14,464 nt of DNA from Aeriscardovia sp. (GTDB lineage: Bacteria; Actinomycetota; Actinomycetes; Actinomycetales; Bifidobacteriaceae), in NCBI GenBank assembly GCA_017538865.1, contig JAFYIA010000006.1, forward strand, positions 1 through 14,464, in the 5' to 3' direction. Each line of letters starts with the position of its first letter. Position 1 is the first letter of the stretch. The notes beneath the pieces were generated by a model. That model saw nothing but the letters and a program-made list of their open reading frames with translations. It made no database searches and was not told where the DNA came from. Position numbers and translations under genes: made by a program. Below, in pieces: positions 13,928 to 14,464 of this stretch.

Positions 13928-14464
13928 ATGAATGAACAATTAGAAAAGAAATCCGAAGAACTCCTGATAGAAAAAGAAGCCTCCGAAGTAAACGCCACCG
14001 AAGAAAACGTGCTGAGCAGCATGGAAGCCGGCATGGACATGCCCACTGAGTTCATGCCCCTCAAGGCCACGAACCCCAACATCGCAGAAGAGCTCATAAG
14101 GCAGTACAGGCTCAACGAAGCCAAGCCCAACCAGAACCTGACCACCTTCTGCACCACCCAGCTGGAGCCCCAGGCCACCAGGCTCATCACCGAGGCCCTC
14201 AACACCAACGCCATAGACAAGTCCGAATACCCCAAGACCGCCGCCATAGAAGACAACTGCGTGGCCATGATCGGGCACATGTGGAACATTCCCGCTGATG
14301 AAAAGTTCAGGAAGGACTTCATCGGCACTTCCACCGTCGGCTCTTCCGAGGGCTGCATGCTGGGCGGCCTGGCAATGCTGTTCACCTGGAAGCACAGGGC
14401 GGAAAAGGCCGGCCTTGACATAAACGACCTTCACACCCACCGCCCGAACCTCATAATCGATTCC
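13928..14464 (+). CDS. gadB: glutamate decarboxylase, N-terminal part (3' end beyond the window)
   Basis: 179 codons of an open frame. The enzyme converts glutamate to GABA and CO2 with pyridoxal phosphate, consuming a proton, and commonly serves acid resistance together with a glutamate/GABA antiporter. LTTFCTTQLEP, AIDKSEYPKTAAIEDNCVAMIGHMWN and TSTVGSSEGCMLGGLAM match the family closely; the Ser-Ser of GSSE binds the cofactor phosphate. The PLP-binding lysine lies beyond the window, where about 60% of the usual 460-480 residues remain. The first 35 residues are acidic and not conserved. In-frame starts also exist at ATG 13922 and GTG 13895; I prefer 13928 because of the hairpin-corrected ribosome binding site. 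Whether gadC follows cannot be seen. Confidence 0.92.
   Translation, partial: MNEQLEKKSEELLIEKEASEVNATEENVLSSMEAGMDMPTEFMPLKATNPNIAEELIRQYRLNEAKPNQNLTTFCTTQLEPQATRLITEALNTNAIDKSEYPKTAAIEDNCVAMIGHMWNIPADEKFRKDFIGTSTVGSSEGCMLGGLAMLFTWKHRAEKAGLDINDLHTHRPNLIIDS

Overview
The window is the replication-origin neighbourhood of an actinobacterial (Actinomycetota) chromosome. The order gyrA-gyrB-dciA-recF-dnaN-oriC-dnaA, divergent from rpmH-rnpA-yidD-yidC-rsmG-parA-parB, is the classical origin cluster. The protein signatures are actinobacterial: YidD ends its core in GGIDDVP, GyrB carries ARKAREASRKK, and DnaA carries DVQPPEKETRVAILR. The parA-parB-trxB order and a nearby glutamate decarboxylase would fit the Bifidobacteriales. 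However, the genes use AGG (Arg) and ATA (Ile) freely, which is not the usual bifidobacterial codon style, so I do not go below phylum with confidence.

Left arm (1-6866, all minus strand): gyrA (3' end outside the window), gyrB, the DciA/DUF721 helicase-loader-like gene, recF and dnaN. They are packed tightly: dnaN/recF share one base, recF/dciA overlap by 29 bases, and gyrB/gyrA are 8 bases apart. This looks like one or two transcription units for sliding clamp, repair, helicase loading and DNA supercoiling.

Origin (about 7173-7541, between dnaN and dnaA): ten perfect TTATCCACA DnaA boxes. Three stand in an 11-bp tandem array and three in a 21-bp tandem array. On the dnaN side, an outer box, a second box-like site, a GC block and repeated TAC/GTA trinucleotides run into an AT-rich stretch. 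This matches the basal unwinding layout (DnaA-trio) known from Bacillus subtilis. Unusually, the trinucleotide run is mirrored on the far side of the AT-rich stretch, making an inverted repeat.

Right arm (9063-12852, plus strand): rpmH, rnpA, yidD, yidC, rsmG, parA and parB form a very compact operon with ATGA and TGATG stop/start overlaps. It encodes ribosomal protein L34, RNase P protein, two membrane-insertion factors, a 16S rRNA methyltransferase and chromosome partition proteins. There is no jag/khpB between yidC and rsmG. ParB is only 148 residues and stops where the second CTP-binding motif would begin, so it lacks the helix-turn-helix and dimerisation domains. Its stop overlaps the stop of the convergent trxB.

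Far right: trxB (minus), then a divergent intergenic region with direct and inverted repeats, then the first 179 codons of a glutamate decarboxylase. Its ribosome binding site and start codon are separated by a perfect hairpin. No tRNA, rRNA, insertion sequence, prophage or CRISPR array was seen.
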